From Caballeronia ptereochthonis (GTDB lineage Bacteria > Pseudomonadota > Gammaproteobacteria > Burkholderiales > Burkholderiaceae), in the NCBI RefSeq assembly GCF_001545075.1, contig NZ_FCOB02000032.1, positions 1-64,000 of the forward strand: a stretch of 64,000 nucleotides of DNA, given 5' to 3'. A program made the translations under genes and the position numbers. The notes under the pieces were generated by a model. The model had not been told where the DNA came from. It saw only the letters and a program-made list of their open reading frames with translations, and did no database searches. Shown in pieces: positions 44,122-53,641 of this stretch. The first letter of the stretch is position 1; each line of letters starts with the position of its first letter.

Positions 44122-44225
44122 GCGGGGACGCTCCTTCGCCGTGAGTCGCTATCAGACAAAGTAAGCGATTTTTCCGCGGCTTGCTGCGGGACGCATTTGC
44201 GCCCGCAGCATTTTCCCGCGCGCGG

Positions 44226-47200
44226 CTACTCGGCGGCGTTCGCGGGACGCGCGCCGCCTCGACGGCGCGCACGCCGGGCTTCCGCGCGGATGCGGAAGCG
44301 ATCCATGTAGAGATACACGACGGGTGTCGTATAGAGCGTGAGCATCTGACTCACGATCAGGCCGCCGACGATCGCGATGCCGAGCGGCGCGCGCATCTCC
44401 GAGCCTTCGCCGGTGCCGAAAGCGAGCGGCAGCGCGCCGAGCAGCGCGGCGGCGGTCGTCATCATGATCGGGCGAAAGCGCAGCAGACACGCCTCGCGGA
44501 TCGCTTCCCGCGGGGTCTGCGCGCCGTGGCGCGTCGCCTCGATCGCGAAGTCCACCATCATGATCGCGTTCTTCTTCACGATGCCGATCAGCAGGATCAC
44601 CGCGATCAGCGCGATGATGCTGAACTCCGTGCGGAACAGCAGCAGCGCGAGCAGCGCGCCGATGCCCGCGGAGGGCAGGGTCGAGAGAATCGTGATCGGA
44701 TGGATGTAGCTCTCGTACAGGATGCCGAGCACGATATAGACGGCCGCCAGCGCCGCGAGAATCAGCACCGGCTGATCGTTGAGCGATTGCTGAAAGGCCT
44801 GCGCCGTGCCCTGGAAGCTGCCGTGGATGGTCTGCGGCATCCCGATCTCGGCCATCGTCTCGTAGATCGCGGTGGTCGCGTCCGAGAGCGACTTGCCAGG
44901 CGGCAGGTTGAACGAGATCGTCGATGCGACGAACTGGCTCTGGTGGTTCACCGAAAGCGGCGTGTTGCCCGGGCCGAACTTCGCGACGGCCGAGAGCGGC
45001 ACCATCGTTTCCTTGGACGTCGAGACCGCCGCACCCGCCGACGAGCTCGACTTGCCGCTGGCCGCGATCGCATTGATCGCCGAGTTCTTCACGGCGGCGA
45101 GCGCGAGCGCGGCGGCGGTGTCCGTGCTGCTCGTGGACGAGCCGCCCGCGCCGGTCGAGCCGGTGGCCGAGGCGGAGGCGGTCGTCGTCGCTCCCGAGGT
45201 GGTGGTCGATTGCGTCGACGCCGCGCCGCTCGCCGTGCCGCCCGATGTGCTGACATAGACCTGCTTGAGCATCTCGGGATCCTGCCAGTACTTCGGCGCG
45301 ACTTCCATCACGACGTGGTACTGAGACAGCGGGTTGTAGATGGTCGAGACCTGACGCTGGCCGAAGGCGTCGTACAGCGTGTTGTCGATCTGCGCGGGCT
45401 TGATGTTCAGGCGCGCGGCGGTCGCGCGGTCGATCGTCACCATCGCCTCCAGCCCGCCTTGCTGCTGGTCGGAGTTGACGTCGGCGAGCTCGGGGCGCTT
45501 CTGCAGCGCGTCCGTGAGTATCGGCCCCCATTTGTACAGGTCGGAAGTCGTGTCCGAGAGCAGCGTGAACTGATACTGCGCGTTCGACTGCCGGCCGCCC
45601 ACGCGAATGTCCTGCACCGCCTGCAGGAACGTGCGCGCGCCGGCGACATCCGCGAGCGGCTTGCGTAGCCGGTTGATCACCTGATCGGCGGACACCTTGC
45701 GCTCGCTCTTCGGCTTGAGCGAAATGAACATGAAGCCCGAGTTGGTCGAGCGCCCGCCCGTGAAGCCCGCGACGCTGTCGACGGCCGGATCGGCCTCGAC
45801 GATCTTCATCATCTCGGCGAACTTGATCTTCATCGCCTGGAACGACGTGCTCTGGTCAGCCTGAATGCCGCCGACGATGCGCCCCGTGTCCTGCTGCGGG
45901 AAGAAGCCCTTCGGCACGATCACATACAGATAGATGTTCAGGCCGATGGTCGCGAGGAGGACCAGGATGATCGTGCGCGGATGCGCGAGCGCCCAGCCGA
46001 GCGTGCGTGCGTAGCCGGCCTGCATGCGCTGGAACTGGCGCTCGAGCCAGCGTGCGACGCGGCCTTCCTCGCGTTTGTCGTGCGGCTCCCGCAGAAGGCG
46101 CGAGCACATCATCGGCGTGACGGTCAGCGAGACGACGAGCGATACGCCGATCGCCAGAGACAGCGTCAGCGCGAACTCGCGGAACAGCCGTCCGACGATG
46201 CCGCCCATCAGCAGAATGGGCAGGAACACGGCGACGAGCGAGATGCTGATCGACAGCACCGTGAAGCCGACTTCGCGCGCGCCGAGTATCGCGGCCTGCA
46301 TGGGCGGCACGCCTTTTTCCACATGCCGCGTGATGTTCTCGAGCACGACGATCGCATCGTCGACGACGAAGCCCGTCGCGATAGTGAGCGCCATCAGCGA
46401 GAGATTGTCGAGCGAGAAGCCGAGCAGATACATCGCCGCGAACGTGCCGATGATCGATATCGGCACGGCGACGCTCGGTATCAGTGTCGCCCGCCAGTTG
46501 CGCAGGAACAGGAACACGACCATCACGACGAGCGCCACCGCGACCACGAGCGTGAGCTCGGTGTCGTGCAGCGACGAGCGGATCGTGGTCGATCGGTCGG
46601 CCGTCGGCGTGATCTGCACGTCGGCGGGCAGCGCGGCCTGCAGTTGCGGCAGCATCGACTTCACGCGGTCGATCGTCTCGATGATGTTCGCGCCCGGCTG
46701 GCGATAGAGAATCACGAGCACGGCGCGCTTGTTGTTGATGAGGCCGAGATTGCGCAGGTCTTCGACGGAATCGACCACTTCGCCGACATCCGAGAGCTTC
46801 ACCGCCGCGCCGTTGCGGTACGCGACCACCAGATCCTTGTACTGCGCGGCCTTGCTCGCCTGATCGTTGGTGTAGAGCTGGACGCGGTTGCCCTTGAATT
46901 CGATCGCTCCTTTCGGGCTGTTCGCGTTCGCCGAGGCGAGCGCGGCACGAACGTCCTCCAGCCCGACGCCATAGTGGAAGAGCGCACCCGGCTCCAGCTC
47001 GACGCGCACGGCCGGATTCGCCGAGCCGCTCACATCGACTTCGCCGACGCCCGGCACGGTAGAGAGCGTCTGCTGCAGCACGGTCGCGGCGGAGTCGTAG
47101 AGCGAGCCCGCCGTGCGCGTGGGCGAGGAGAGCGCGAGCACGAGAATCGGCGCATCGGCCGGGTTGACCTTGTGGTAGGTCGGGTTCTGGCGCAGCGATG

Positions 47201-47561
47201 TGGGCAGGTCGGCGCGCGCGGCGTTGATCGCGGCCTGCACGTCGCGCGCGGCGCCGTCGATGTCGCGGTTCAGGCCGAACTGCAAGGTGATGCGCGTCGT
47301 GCCGACCGAGCTTTGCGAGGTCATCTCGCTCACGTCGGCGATGGTCCCCAGATGCCGCTCGAGCGGGCTCGCGACGCTCGTCGCGACCGTTTCCGGGCTT
47401 GCGCCCGGCAACTGCGCCTGCACGGAAATCGTCGGGAAATCGACTTGCGGCAGCGGTGCGACGGGCAGCCTCACGAACGCGAACATGCCCGCGAGCGCGA
47501 TGCCGATCGCGAGCAGCGTCGTCGCGACGGGCCGGGCGATGAAAAGACGCGACATGTTCAT
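44226..47561 (-). CDS. mdtC: RND efflux pump subunit MdtC, with a low-complexity insert
   Basis: A 1111-aa RND transporter: twelve transmembrane helices and two large periplasmic loops. The proton-relay region is in FSLDNLSLMALTIATGFVVDDAIVVLEN. Family match is to MdtC, which works together with MdtB and MdtA to export bile salts, novobiocin and other compounds. It is about 85 residues longer than E. coli MdtC. The excess is a Ser/Thr/Ala/Gly insert at about residues 772-845 of the second periplasmic loop, between VYVSTSGGT and SKETMVPLSAVAKFGPG. Three bases separate it from mdtB. Confidence 0.94.
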   Translation of the reverse strand: MNMSRLFIARPVATTLLAIGIALAGMFAFVRLPVAPLPQVDFPTISVQAQLPGASPETVATSVASPLERHLGTIADVSEMTSQSSVGTTRITLQFGLNRDIDGAARDVQAAINAARADLPTSLRQNPTYHKVNPADAPILVLALSSPTRTAGSLYDSAATVLQQTLSTVPGVGEVDVSGSANPAVRVELEPGALFHYGVGLEDVRAALASANANSPKGAIEFKGNRVQLYTNDQASKAAQYKDLVVAYRNGAAVKLSDVGEVVDSVEDLRNLGLINNKRAVLVILYRQPGANIIETIDRVKSMLPQLQAALPADVQITPTADRSTTIRSSLHDTELTLVVAVALVVMVVFLFLRNWRATLIPSVAVPISIIGTFAAMYLLGFSLDNLSLMALTIATGFVVDDAIVVLENITRHVEKGVPPMQAAILGAREVGFTVLSISISLVAVFLPILLMGGIVGRLFREFALTLSLAIGVSLVVSLTVTPMMCSRLLREPHDKREEGRVARWLERQFQRMQAGYARTLGWALAHPRTIILVLLATIGLNIYLYVIVPKGFFPQQDTGRIVGGIQADQSTSFQAMKIKFAEMMKIVEADPAVDSVAGFTGGRSTNSGFMFISLKPKSERKVSADQVINRLRKPLADVAGARTFLQAVQDIRVGGRQSNAQYQFTLLSDTTSDLYKWGPILTDALQKRPELADVNSDQQQGGLEAMVTIDRATAARLNIKPAQIDNTLYDAFGQRQVSTIYNPLSQYHVVMEVAPKYWQDPEMLKQVYVSTSGGTASGAASTQSTTTSGATTTASASATGSTGAGGSSTSSTDTAAALALAAVKNSAINAIAASGKSSSSAGAAVSTSKETMVPLSAVAKFGPGNTPLSVNHQSQFVASTISFNLPPGKSLSDATTAIYETMAEIGMPQTIHGSFQGTAQAFQQSLNDQPVLILAALAAVYIVLGILYESYIHPITILSTLPSAGIGALLALLLFRTEFSIIALIAVILLIGIVKKNAIMMVDFAIEATRHGAQTPREAIREACLLRFRPIMMTTAAALLGALPLAFGTGEGSEMRAPLGIAIVGGLIVSQMLTLYTTPVVYLYMDRFRIRAEARRARRRGGARPANAAE

Positions 47562-47564
47562 GAT

Positions 47565-50500
47565 TTACTGCCCGTCGCTCGCGGGTCGCGGCGGATTCGG
47601 CATGTGGCGGCTGAAGCGCGCGCGCAGCTTGCGTCCGAGCGAATCGAAGCCGAGATAGATCACGGGCGTCGTGAACAGCGTGAGCAGCTGCGACACGATC
47701 AGGCCGCCCACGATCGCGATGCCGAGCGGGTGCCGCAGCTCCGAGCCGGCGCCCCAGCCGAGCATCAGCGGCAGCGCGCCGAGGAGCGCGGCCATCGTCG
47801 TCATGAGAATCGGCCGGAAGCGCAGCAGGCACGCCTGGAAGATCGCTTCGCGCGGCGGCTTGCCCTGATCGCGTTCGGCTTCGAGCGCGAAGTCGATCAT
47901 CATGATCGCGTTCTTCTTCACGATGCCGATCAGGAGCACGATGCCGATGATGCCGATGATGTCGAGATCGTGCCCCGTGATCATCAGCGAGAGCAGCGCG
48001 CCGACGCCCGCCGACGGCAGCGTCGAGAGAATCGTGATCGGATGGATGAAGCTCTCGTACAGCACGCCGAGCACGATGTACATCGTGACGATGGCAGCGA
48101 GAATCAGGAACAGCTCGTTCGACAGCGACGCCTGGAACGCGAGCGCCGCGCCCTGATAGCGGATCTGGAACGACGGCGGCAGGCCGATGTCCTGCTTCGC
48201 CTGCTCGATCGCCTTCACCGCCTCGCCGAGCGATGCGCCCTTCGCGAGGTTGAAGGAGACGGTCGTCGCGGGGAACTGGCCGAGATGCGTGACGAGCAGG
48301 GGCGCCGCGCGCTCGTGGAACTTCGCGATGGCCGAGAGCGGCACCTGTCCGTTCGTCGCGGTGGAGGAGGGGAGGTAGATGCCGTTGAGCGTCTCGCTGT
48401 AGTGCGCGTCGGAAGGCTCCGCTTCGAGAATCACGCGATACTGGTTGGACTGCGTGAAGATCGTCGAGATGATGCGCTGGCCGAACGCGTCGTAGAGCGC
48501 GTTGTCGACGGTCGCGGGCGTGATGCCGAAGCGCGCGGCCGTCTCCCGGTCGATCTCGATGTACACGGACTGGCCGTTCTGCTGCAGGTCGGTTGCGACA
48601 TCGGTCAGGGCCGATGTGTGCTGCAGGCGATCGACGAGCTTCGGCACCCATTCCGCGAACTCGGACGGATTCGGGTCCGTCAGCATGAACTGGTACTGCG
48701 TCGGGCTGACGGTGGAATCGATCGTCAGGTCCTGCACCGGCTGCATGTAGAGCTTGATGCCGGGAATGTCCGCGACCTCGCTCTGAATCGTGCGGATGAT
48801 TTCGCTCGACGTATTGCTGCGGTTATCGCGCGGCTTCAGGTTGATGAGCATGCGCCCGCTGTTCAGCGTGATGTTCGAGCCGTCCACGCCGACGAACGAG
48901 GTCAGGCTCTCCACATCCGGGTTCTGCAGGATCTTCTTCGCGAGCGCTTGCTGCTGATCCGCGACGGCCTGATACGACGCGGCCTGCGGCGCCTGCGTGA
49001 TCGCCTGGATCACGCCGGTGTCCTGCACCGGGAAGAAGCCCTTCGGAATGAACACGTACAGCACGCCGGTCAGGACGAGCGTGAGCACCGCGACGAAGAG
49101 CGTCGCGTGCTGGCGCTCGAGCACCCATTCGAGCGCGACGGCATAGCGCCCGATCACGTAATCGATGAACTGGTGCGCGCGCGCCTCGAAACGCTTGCTT
49201 TCCTTGGGCGGCGTGTGACGCAGGAGCTTCGCGCACATCATCGGCACGAGCGTGAGCGAGACGATCGCCGAAATCACGATGGTGACCGCGAGCGTGATCG
49301 CGAATTCGTGGAACAGGCGCCCGACGACATCGCCCATGAAGAGCAGCGGAATCAGCACGGCGATGAGCGAGACCGTCAGCGAGATGATGGTGAAGCCGAT
49401 CTGCTTCGAGCCCTTCAGCGCCGCTTCGAGCGGCGGATCGCCTTCCTCCACGTAGCGCGCGATGTTCTCGATCATCACGATGGCGTCGTCGACGACGAAG
49501 CCGGTCGCGATCGTCAGCGCCATCAGCGAGAGATTGTCGAGCGAGAAGCCGCACAGGTACATCACCGCGAGCGTGCCGACGAGCGAGAGCGGCACGGACA
49601 AGCTCGGGATGATCGTCGCGTAGACGTTCGCGAGGAACAGGTAAATGACCAGCACGACCAGCACGACGGACAGCGCGAGCTCGAACTGCACGTCGCGCAC
49701 CGATGCGCGGATGGTCGTGGTGCGGTCGGTCACGAGGCGCACGTCGAGCGCCGCCGGCAGCGCCTGCTGGAGTTGCGGCAGGATCTTCTTGATGCTGTCC
49801 ACGACCTGGATCACGTTCGCGCCCGGCTGGCGCTGCACGTTCAGGATGATCGCGGGCGTCGAGTCGACCCACGCGCCGAGCTTCGTGTTCTCCGCGCCCT
49901 GAACGATGGTCGCGACATCCGTGAGCATCACCGGCCGGCCGTTGCGATAGGCCACGACCGCGCCCTTGTAGGCGTCGGCGTCCGTGAGCTGATCGTTCGC
50001 GTTGATGGTGTAGGCGCGCGTCGGACCGTCGAAGTTGCCCTTCGGCGTGTTGACGTTGAGGTTCGAGATGGTCGTGCGCAGGTCGTCGATGTTGAGGCCG
50101 TACGACGCCAGCGCGCGCGTGTTCGCCTGGATGCGCACCGCGGGACGATTTCCGCCGCTCACCGACACGAGGCCCACGCCCGCCACCTGGGAAATCTTCT
50201 GCGCGAGGCGCGTGTCGGCCAGGTCCTGCACCTGCGTGAGCGGCAGGGTCTTCGAGCTGACCGCGAGCGTCATGATCGGCGCGTCGGCGGGATTCACCTT
50301 CGCGTAGATCGGCGGCGCGGGCAGGTCGGACGGCAGCAGGTTGCCCGCCGCGTTGATCGCCGCCTGCACTTCCTGCTCGGCGATATCGAGCGGCAGATCG
50401 AGGCTGAATTGCAGCGTGATGACCGATGCGCCCGCCGAACTCTGCGAGGACATCTGGTTCAGGCTCGCCATCTGCCCGAACTGCTTTTCGAGCGGCGCCG

Positions 50501-50690
50501 TGACGCTCGATGTCATCACGTCGGGCGACGCGCCGGGATAGAACGTCTGCACCTGGATCGTCGGATAGTCGACGGCGGGCAGGGCGGACAATGGCAGAAA
50601 GCGCAGCGCGACCAGGCCGACCAGCATGATCGCCGCCATCAGGAGCGCCGTGCCGACCGGGCGCAGAATAAAAATACGAGATGGGTTCAT
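47565..50690 (-). CDS. mdtB: RND efflux pump subunit MdtB
   Basis: A 1041-aa inner-membrane RND transporter, normal length for MdtB. It opens with FILRPVGTALLMAAIMLVG; TM4 carries LSLMALTIATGFVVDDAIVMIEN with the proton-relay aspartates, and the second half has the matching GIVLLIGIVKKNAIMMIDFA. MdtB and MdtC form mixed trimers. It follows mdtA by 27 bases and precedes mdtC by three, a single transcript. Confidence 0.95.
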   Translation of the reverse strand: MNPSRIFILRPVGTALLMAAIMLVGLVALRFLPLSALPAVDYPTIQVQTFYPGASPDVMTSSVTAPLEKQFGQMASLNQMSSQSSAGASVITLQFSLDLPLDIAEQEVQAAINAAGNLLPSDLPAPPIYAKVNPADAPIMTLAVSSKTLPLTQVQDLADTRLAQKISQVAGVGLVSVSGGNRPAVRIQANTRALASYGLNIDDLRTTISNLNVNTPKGNFDGPTRAYTINANDQLTDADAYKGAVVAYRNGRPVMLTDVATIVQGAENTKLGAWVDSTPAIILNVQRQPGANVIQVVDSIKKILPQLQQALPAALDVRLVTDRTTTIRASVRDVQFELALSVVLVVLVIYLFLANVYATIIPSLSVPLSLVGTLAVMYLCGFSLDNLSLMALTIATGFVVDDAIVMIENIARYVEEGDPPLEAALKGSKQIGFTIISLTVSLIAVLIPLLFMGDVVGRLFHEFAITLAVTIVISAIVSLTLVPMMCAKLLRHTPPKESKRFEARAHQFIDYVIGRYAVALEWVLERQHATLFVAVLTLVLTGVLYVFIPKGFFPVQDTGVIQAITQAPQAASYQAVADQQQALAKKILQNPDVESLTSFVGVDGSNITLNSGRMLINLKPRDNRSNTSSEIIRTIQSEVADIPGIKLYMQPVQDLTIDSTVSPTQYQFMLTDPNPSEFAEWVPKLVDRLQHTSALTDVATDLQQNGQSVYIEIDRETAARFGITPATVDNALYDAFGQRIISTIFTQSNQYRVILEAEPSDAHYSETLNGIYLPSSTATNGQVPLSAIAKFHERAAPLLVTHLGQFPATTVSFNLAKGASLGEAVKAIEQAKQDIGLPPSFQIRYQGAALAFQASLSNELFLILAAIVTMYIVLGVLYESFIHPITILSTLPSAGVGALLSLMITGHDLDIIGIIGIVLLIGIVKKNAIMMIDFALEAERDQGKPPREAIFQACLLRFRPILMTTMAALLGALPLMLGWGAGSELRHPLGIAIVGGLIVSQLLTLFTTPVIYLGFDSLGRKLRARFSRHMPNPPRPASDGQ

Positions 50691-50717
50691 GCGGGATTCG
50701 TCACGTGAAGCTCGTGG

Positions 50718-52106
50718 TTACTGCTGCTGCGATTGCTGACGTCGATGCCCGCCATGCCGCGCGCCCGAAGCCCCCGAGGCCGGCGCGGCCGCCGATGCGC
50801 CCGGCGCCCCTGAAGCCCCTGAAGCCCCTGAAGCACCCGAAGCACCCGAAGCACCCGAAGCCGCCTTCGCCTTCTCGGCCGGAATCGTGATCTTCGCGCC
50901 TTCCTTGAGGCGGTCGGAGCCGTCGATCACCACGCGCTCGCCCATTTGCAGCCCGGACTTGATGCTGGTGCGCTCGCCGTCGACGGGGCCCGCCTTCACG
51001 TTGCGCACCGTGACGGTGTTGTCCGGCTTCACGACATAGACGAACGTGCCCGACGAGCCGTTGAGCACCGCCGAGGTCGGCACGATGGTCGCGTTCTTGA
51101 TCACGTCGACGAGCAGCTTCGTGTTCACGAACTGATTCGGGAAAAGCATGCTTTCCCGGTTGTCGAACGTGGCGCGCAGCTTGACGGTGCCGGTGGTCGT
51201 GTCGATCTGGTTGTCGACGGTTTCGAGATAGCCGGATTCAAGCGCCGTCGTGTTGGCGCGGTCGTAGGCCGTGACCGACATCTTCCTGCCCGCGTGCAGC
51301 GGCTTGAGAATCGCGGCGAGGTTGTCCTCGGAAGTCGTGAAGATGACGCTGATCGGCTGCAGTTGAGTGATGACGACGACGCCGTTGGTGTCGCCCGTCG
51401 TCACGTAGTTGCCCGGGTCGACCTGACGCAGGCCGACGCGCCCCGAAACCGGCGCTGTGATGCGCGCGTAGGTCAGGTCGAGCTTGTAGGTATCGACGTT
51501 CGCCTGGTCGGACTTGACCGCGCCTTCGTACTGCTTGACGAGCGACGCTTGCGTGTCGACCTGCTGTTTGGCGATGGAGTCTTGCGAGAGCAGTGTCTGG
51601 TAGCGCTGCAGATCGACACGCGCGGTCTGCAGGAGCGCCTGGTCGCGCGCGAGCTGGCCCTGCGCGTTGCGCAGCGAGATCTCATAGGGACGCGGGTCGA
51701 TCTGCGCGAGCAGGTCGCCCTTCTTGACCATCTGGCCTTCGTTGAAGGCGACGTCCATCAAGGTGCCGTTCAGCTGCGTCTTGACCGTGACGTTGGCGAG
51801 CGGCGTGACCGTGCCGAGCGAATTGATGACGACAGGCATTTCGCCTTGCGTGACGGTCGCCACATGCACCGGCTGCGGCTGGTTTGCGGCGTTCGGGGCG
51901 CCGCGCCGTCCGCCCTGACGCGCCTCCTGCGGACCGCTCGTGCCGCCGCCGCGGTTCCACGGATGCCACCACGCGATTGCCCCCGCGACGATCAGGATCG
52001 CCACGATGAGCGGCACGATTCTGCGGCGCCGGGGTGCGGCTTCGGTGGCGGCGGGCGGGGCGGGCGTCGGGCGCGGTTGCCCGGGAGGATTCTTTTGGTC
52101 GTCCAT
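50718..52106 (-). CDS. mdtA: RND membrane-fusion protein MdtA
   Basis: A 462-aa periplasmic adaptor that links MdtBC to an outer-membrane channel. After a proline-rich cytoplasmic start comes a single anchor, RIVPLIVAILIVAGAIAWW, then the lipoyl half-motif (VTVKTQLNGTLMDVAFNEGQ), a coiled-coil hairpin (DQALLQTARVDLQRYQTLL) and beta-barrel domains. The C-terminus has a Ser-Gly-Ala repeat, (ASG)n, and ends in a Gln-rich tail; the repeats come from 9-bp tandem copies in the DNA. The start may be ATG 52106 or TTG 52130; neither has a good ribosome site. No outer-membrane factor gene is adjacent. Confidence 0.93.
   Translation of the reverse strand: MDDQKNPPGQPRPTPAPPAATEAAPRRRRIVPLIVAILIVAGAIAWWHPWNRGGGTSGPQEARQGGRRGAPNAANQPQPVHVATVTQGEMPVVINSLGTVTPLANVTVKTQLNGTLMDVAFNEGQMVKKGDLLAQIDPRPYEISLRNAQGQLARDQALLQTARVDLQRYQTLLSQDSIAKQQVDTQASLVKQYEGAVKSDQANVDTYKLDLTYARITAPVSGRVGLRQVDPGNYVTTGDTNGVVVITQLQPISVIFTTSEDNLAAILKPLHAGRKMSVTAYDRANTTALESGYLETVDNQIDTTTGTVKLRATFDNRESMLFPNQFVNTKLLVDVIKNATIVPTSAVLNGSSGTFVYVVKPDNTVTVRNVKAGPVDGERTSIKSGLQMGERVVIDGSDRLKEGAKITIPAEKAKAASGASGASGASGASGASGAPGASAAAPASGASGARHGGHRRQQSQQQ
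50806..50859. repeat. six tandem 9-bp repeats inside mdtA
   Basis: Three copies of GCCCCTGAA followed by three of GCACCCGAA. On the coding strand each unit reads Ala-Ser-Gly or a variant. Because nine is a multiple of three, copy-number changes keep the frame and would only lengthen or shorten the tail. Confidence 0.85.
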
Positions 52107-52454
52107 CTGTTCGGTGGCTGGGTCTTTCAAATCTGTCGTACGGGGGCGCGGACGGGCGGCCGTTCACATTGCACACGCGCGATGCGACGCGGCGCGCGCG
52201 AACCGCAGTTGAAGCGTAGTCCGTGAACATGGCGGGACCGTTGAGCGCGGGCGGAAAGCAGACCCGTGAAGCGGGCGAAGGTCGCGGCGCTGCCCCGATG
52301 CGCGCGAAGCATGATGCTACGTCCCGCACCGGAGCCCGTCCACCGGTCATTCTTTCTGTTGATTACGACTGTTACATGCGGCGGCGCGCAAGCTTTCAAC
52401 GCACCTCGGCTGGCTTTGACCGCCATTCGGGCCGGGCGGCTCAGGCCGCGTCGC
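52107..52454. other. region between iclR-type gene and mdtA
   Basis: About 348 bases. It contains the predicted mdtA promoter at 52371-52399 and a leader of roughly 260 bases. No terminator for the IclR-type gene is visible, so read-through into mdtABC is possible. Confidence 0.45.
52371..52399 (-). promoter_or_regulatory. putative mdtA promoter
   Basis: On the minus strand TTGAAA (52399-52394) and TGTAAC (52376-52371) are spaced 17 bases apart, five and four consensus matches. Transcription would start near 52364. By eye only. Confidence 0.45.
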
Positions 52455-53294
52455 TTACCCGTCGACGCGCGCGGGTGCCGCGGCGTGCGTGCCGCCGATC
52501 TCGCGCACGATGTGCCCGACACATTCGAGCAGCGCGGGCGCGACACACTCGATCAGGGTCTCGCGCGAGCATTGATGCGCGGCGCCGCCGCAGTTGACCG
52601 AATAGCGTTCCTCGGACGGCCCGACGAAGCCCGCCGCGACCGCATTCAGGCCGTCATGCCATTCGCCGATCGAGATCGCGAAGCCGAGGCGCAGCGCCTC
52701 GTCGAGACCTCGCTGCAGGCCGCTTGCGATGGTCGGCCAGTCGTCGCCCGATGCAGTCTGAAGGCTGCGGATGAGCGCCTGGCGATCGGCGTCCAGGAGC
52801 GCCGCCAGATACGCGCGACCGACGGACGTGCGGCCCAGATCCATTCTGCCGCCGACTTCGAGCCGCGAAACGAGGACGGCGGAGCGCGGCCGGATCGCGT
52901 CGATCACGACCATTTCCAGACGATCGCGCACGGCGAGATGCACCGAGAGGCCGGTGCGCTCGGCGAGCCCGATCAGAAACGGGCGCGCTCGTGCGCGAAT
53001 ATCGAAATTGCGCAAGAATCCGTTGCTCAATTCGAGAACGGATGCGGTCAGGACGAAACGTTCGCTGTCGGGCAGCCGGTGCAGAAGTCCCGCGCCCACG
53101 AGCGTCGCCGTGATGCGTGAGATCGTCGGCTTGGGAATCCCGGTCCAGTCGGTCAGCTCGCGATTGCTGACGGGCGCATCCGCGGCGGCGATCCGGCGCA
53201 GCACATCGAGCCCGCGCGCGAGGGCCGTGACTTCCTCACCGTCCTTCTCCCGGGCCTTTTCCTTGCCCGTCGACCGATTGTTTTCCATGCACAC
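52455..53294 (-). CDS. IclR family transcriptional regulator
   Basis: A 279-aa regulator. The N-terminal winged helix (residues 20-85) has ALARGLDVLRRIAAADAPVSN and PKPTISRITATLVGAGLLHR. The C-terminal effector domain follows, with SVHLAVRDRLEMVVIDA, TSVGRAYLAALLDADR and the glycine-rich GLNAVAAGFV. The effector is unknown. The start is at 53294 or at the next Met, 53288. It is upstream of mdtABC on the same strand, so it could control the pump, though IclR proteins more often govern catabolic genes. Confidence 0.92.
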   Translation of the reverse strand: MCMENNRSTGKEKAREKDGEEVTALARGLDVLRRIAAADAPVSNRELTDWTGIPKPTISRITATLVGAGLLHRLPDSERFVLTASVLELSNGFLRNFDIRARARPFLIGLAERTGLSVHLAVRDRLEMVVIDAIRPRSAVLVSRLEVGGRMDLGRTSVGRAYLAALLDADRQALIRSLQTASGDDWPTIASGLQRGLDEALRLGFAISIGEWHDGLNAVAAGFVGPSEERYSVNCGGAAHQCSRETLIECVAPALLECVGHIVREIGGTHAAAPARVDG

Positions 53295-53304
53295 CTGTTT
53301 TTAT

Positions 53305-53317
53305 GAAACATCGTTTC
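53305..53317. promoter_or_regulatory. possible operator of the IclR-type regulator
   Basis: GAAAC-ATC-GTTTC, a 5-bp inverted repeat with a 3-base centre, lies eleven bases upstream of the regulator's start codon. A further ATGAAAC occurs at 53400-53406. The position fits autorepression. Inference from position and symmetry only. Confidence 0.4.
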
Positions 53318-53469
53318 GAATATCAGATCGACACCATTCTACAAGCACGGGACGCGAAGCTTGCAAAGGATGCAAACGTCGGCAATAAGTTGTAAAAGCG
53401 ATGAAACTTATTGTCCAGTCCTTGGAATCGGGCCGGACTTGGGCAGTTGCCCGAAGGCTGAAATTTTGC

Positions 53470-53498
53470 TTGACTTAGGCAGCGATCCCGGAAAAAAT
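53470..53498 (+). promoter_or_regulatory. putative promoter of the candidate sRNA
   Basis: TTGACT at 53470-53475 and AAAAAT at 53493-53498, spaced 17 bases apart (five and four consensus matches). A start near 53505 would give a transcript of about 137 bases ending at the T-run. Confidence 0.5.
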
Positions 53499-53504
53499 GG
53501 AACC

Positions 53505-53641
53505 GAATTTCGAAAGTGAGGACGATGTGCGCACACGTGCTTTCCGCTTCACGACTCGAATGACCGGCTCTCAGGTTCTAGCACGGCCCTCGGAATGGCT
53601 AGAACTTTTAAGGCGCTACGGAAACGTAGCGCCTTTTTTTT
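53505..53641 (+). ncRNA. candidate small RNA with two 3' hairpins
   Basis: A short transcription unit with a promoter at 53470-53498 and a strong terminator at 53612-53641, and no protein gene between. Hairpin 1 pairs GTTCTAGC (53575-53582) with GCTAGAAC (53598-53605). Next comes an A/U-rich linker (CTTTTAA), then the terminator stem and eight T. A U-rich linker followed by a terminator with a long U-tail is the classic Hfq-binding layout. A 12-codon ORF with a GAGG site lies at 53525-53563 and could make it dual-function. The 5' end is only predicted. Divergent from the IclR-type gene. Confidence 0.5.
53612..53641 (+). terminator. strong rho-independent terminator
   Basis: A perfect 9-bp stem (53612-53620 with 53625-53633), a GAAA tetraloop and eight T. 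The T-run is on the plus strand, where no annotated gene precedes it. Confidence 0.93.

Noticed and set aside
45981..50708. A 1575-codon open frame antisense to mdtB and mdtC
   Set aside because: Its translation is dominated by Arg, His, Asp and Ala with no domain structure, the typical mirror of GC-rich coding DNA. The RND genes on the other strand explain the region fully.
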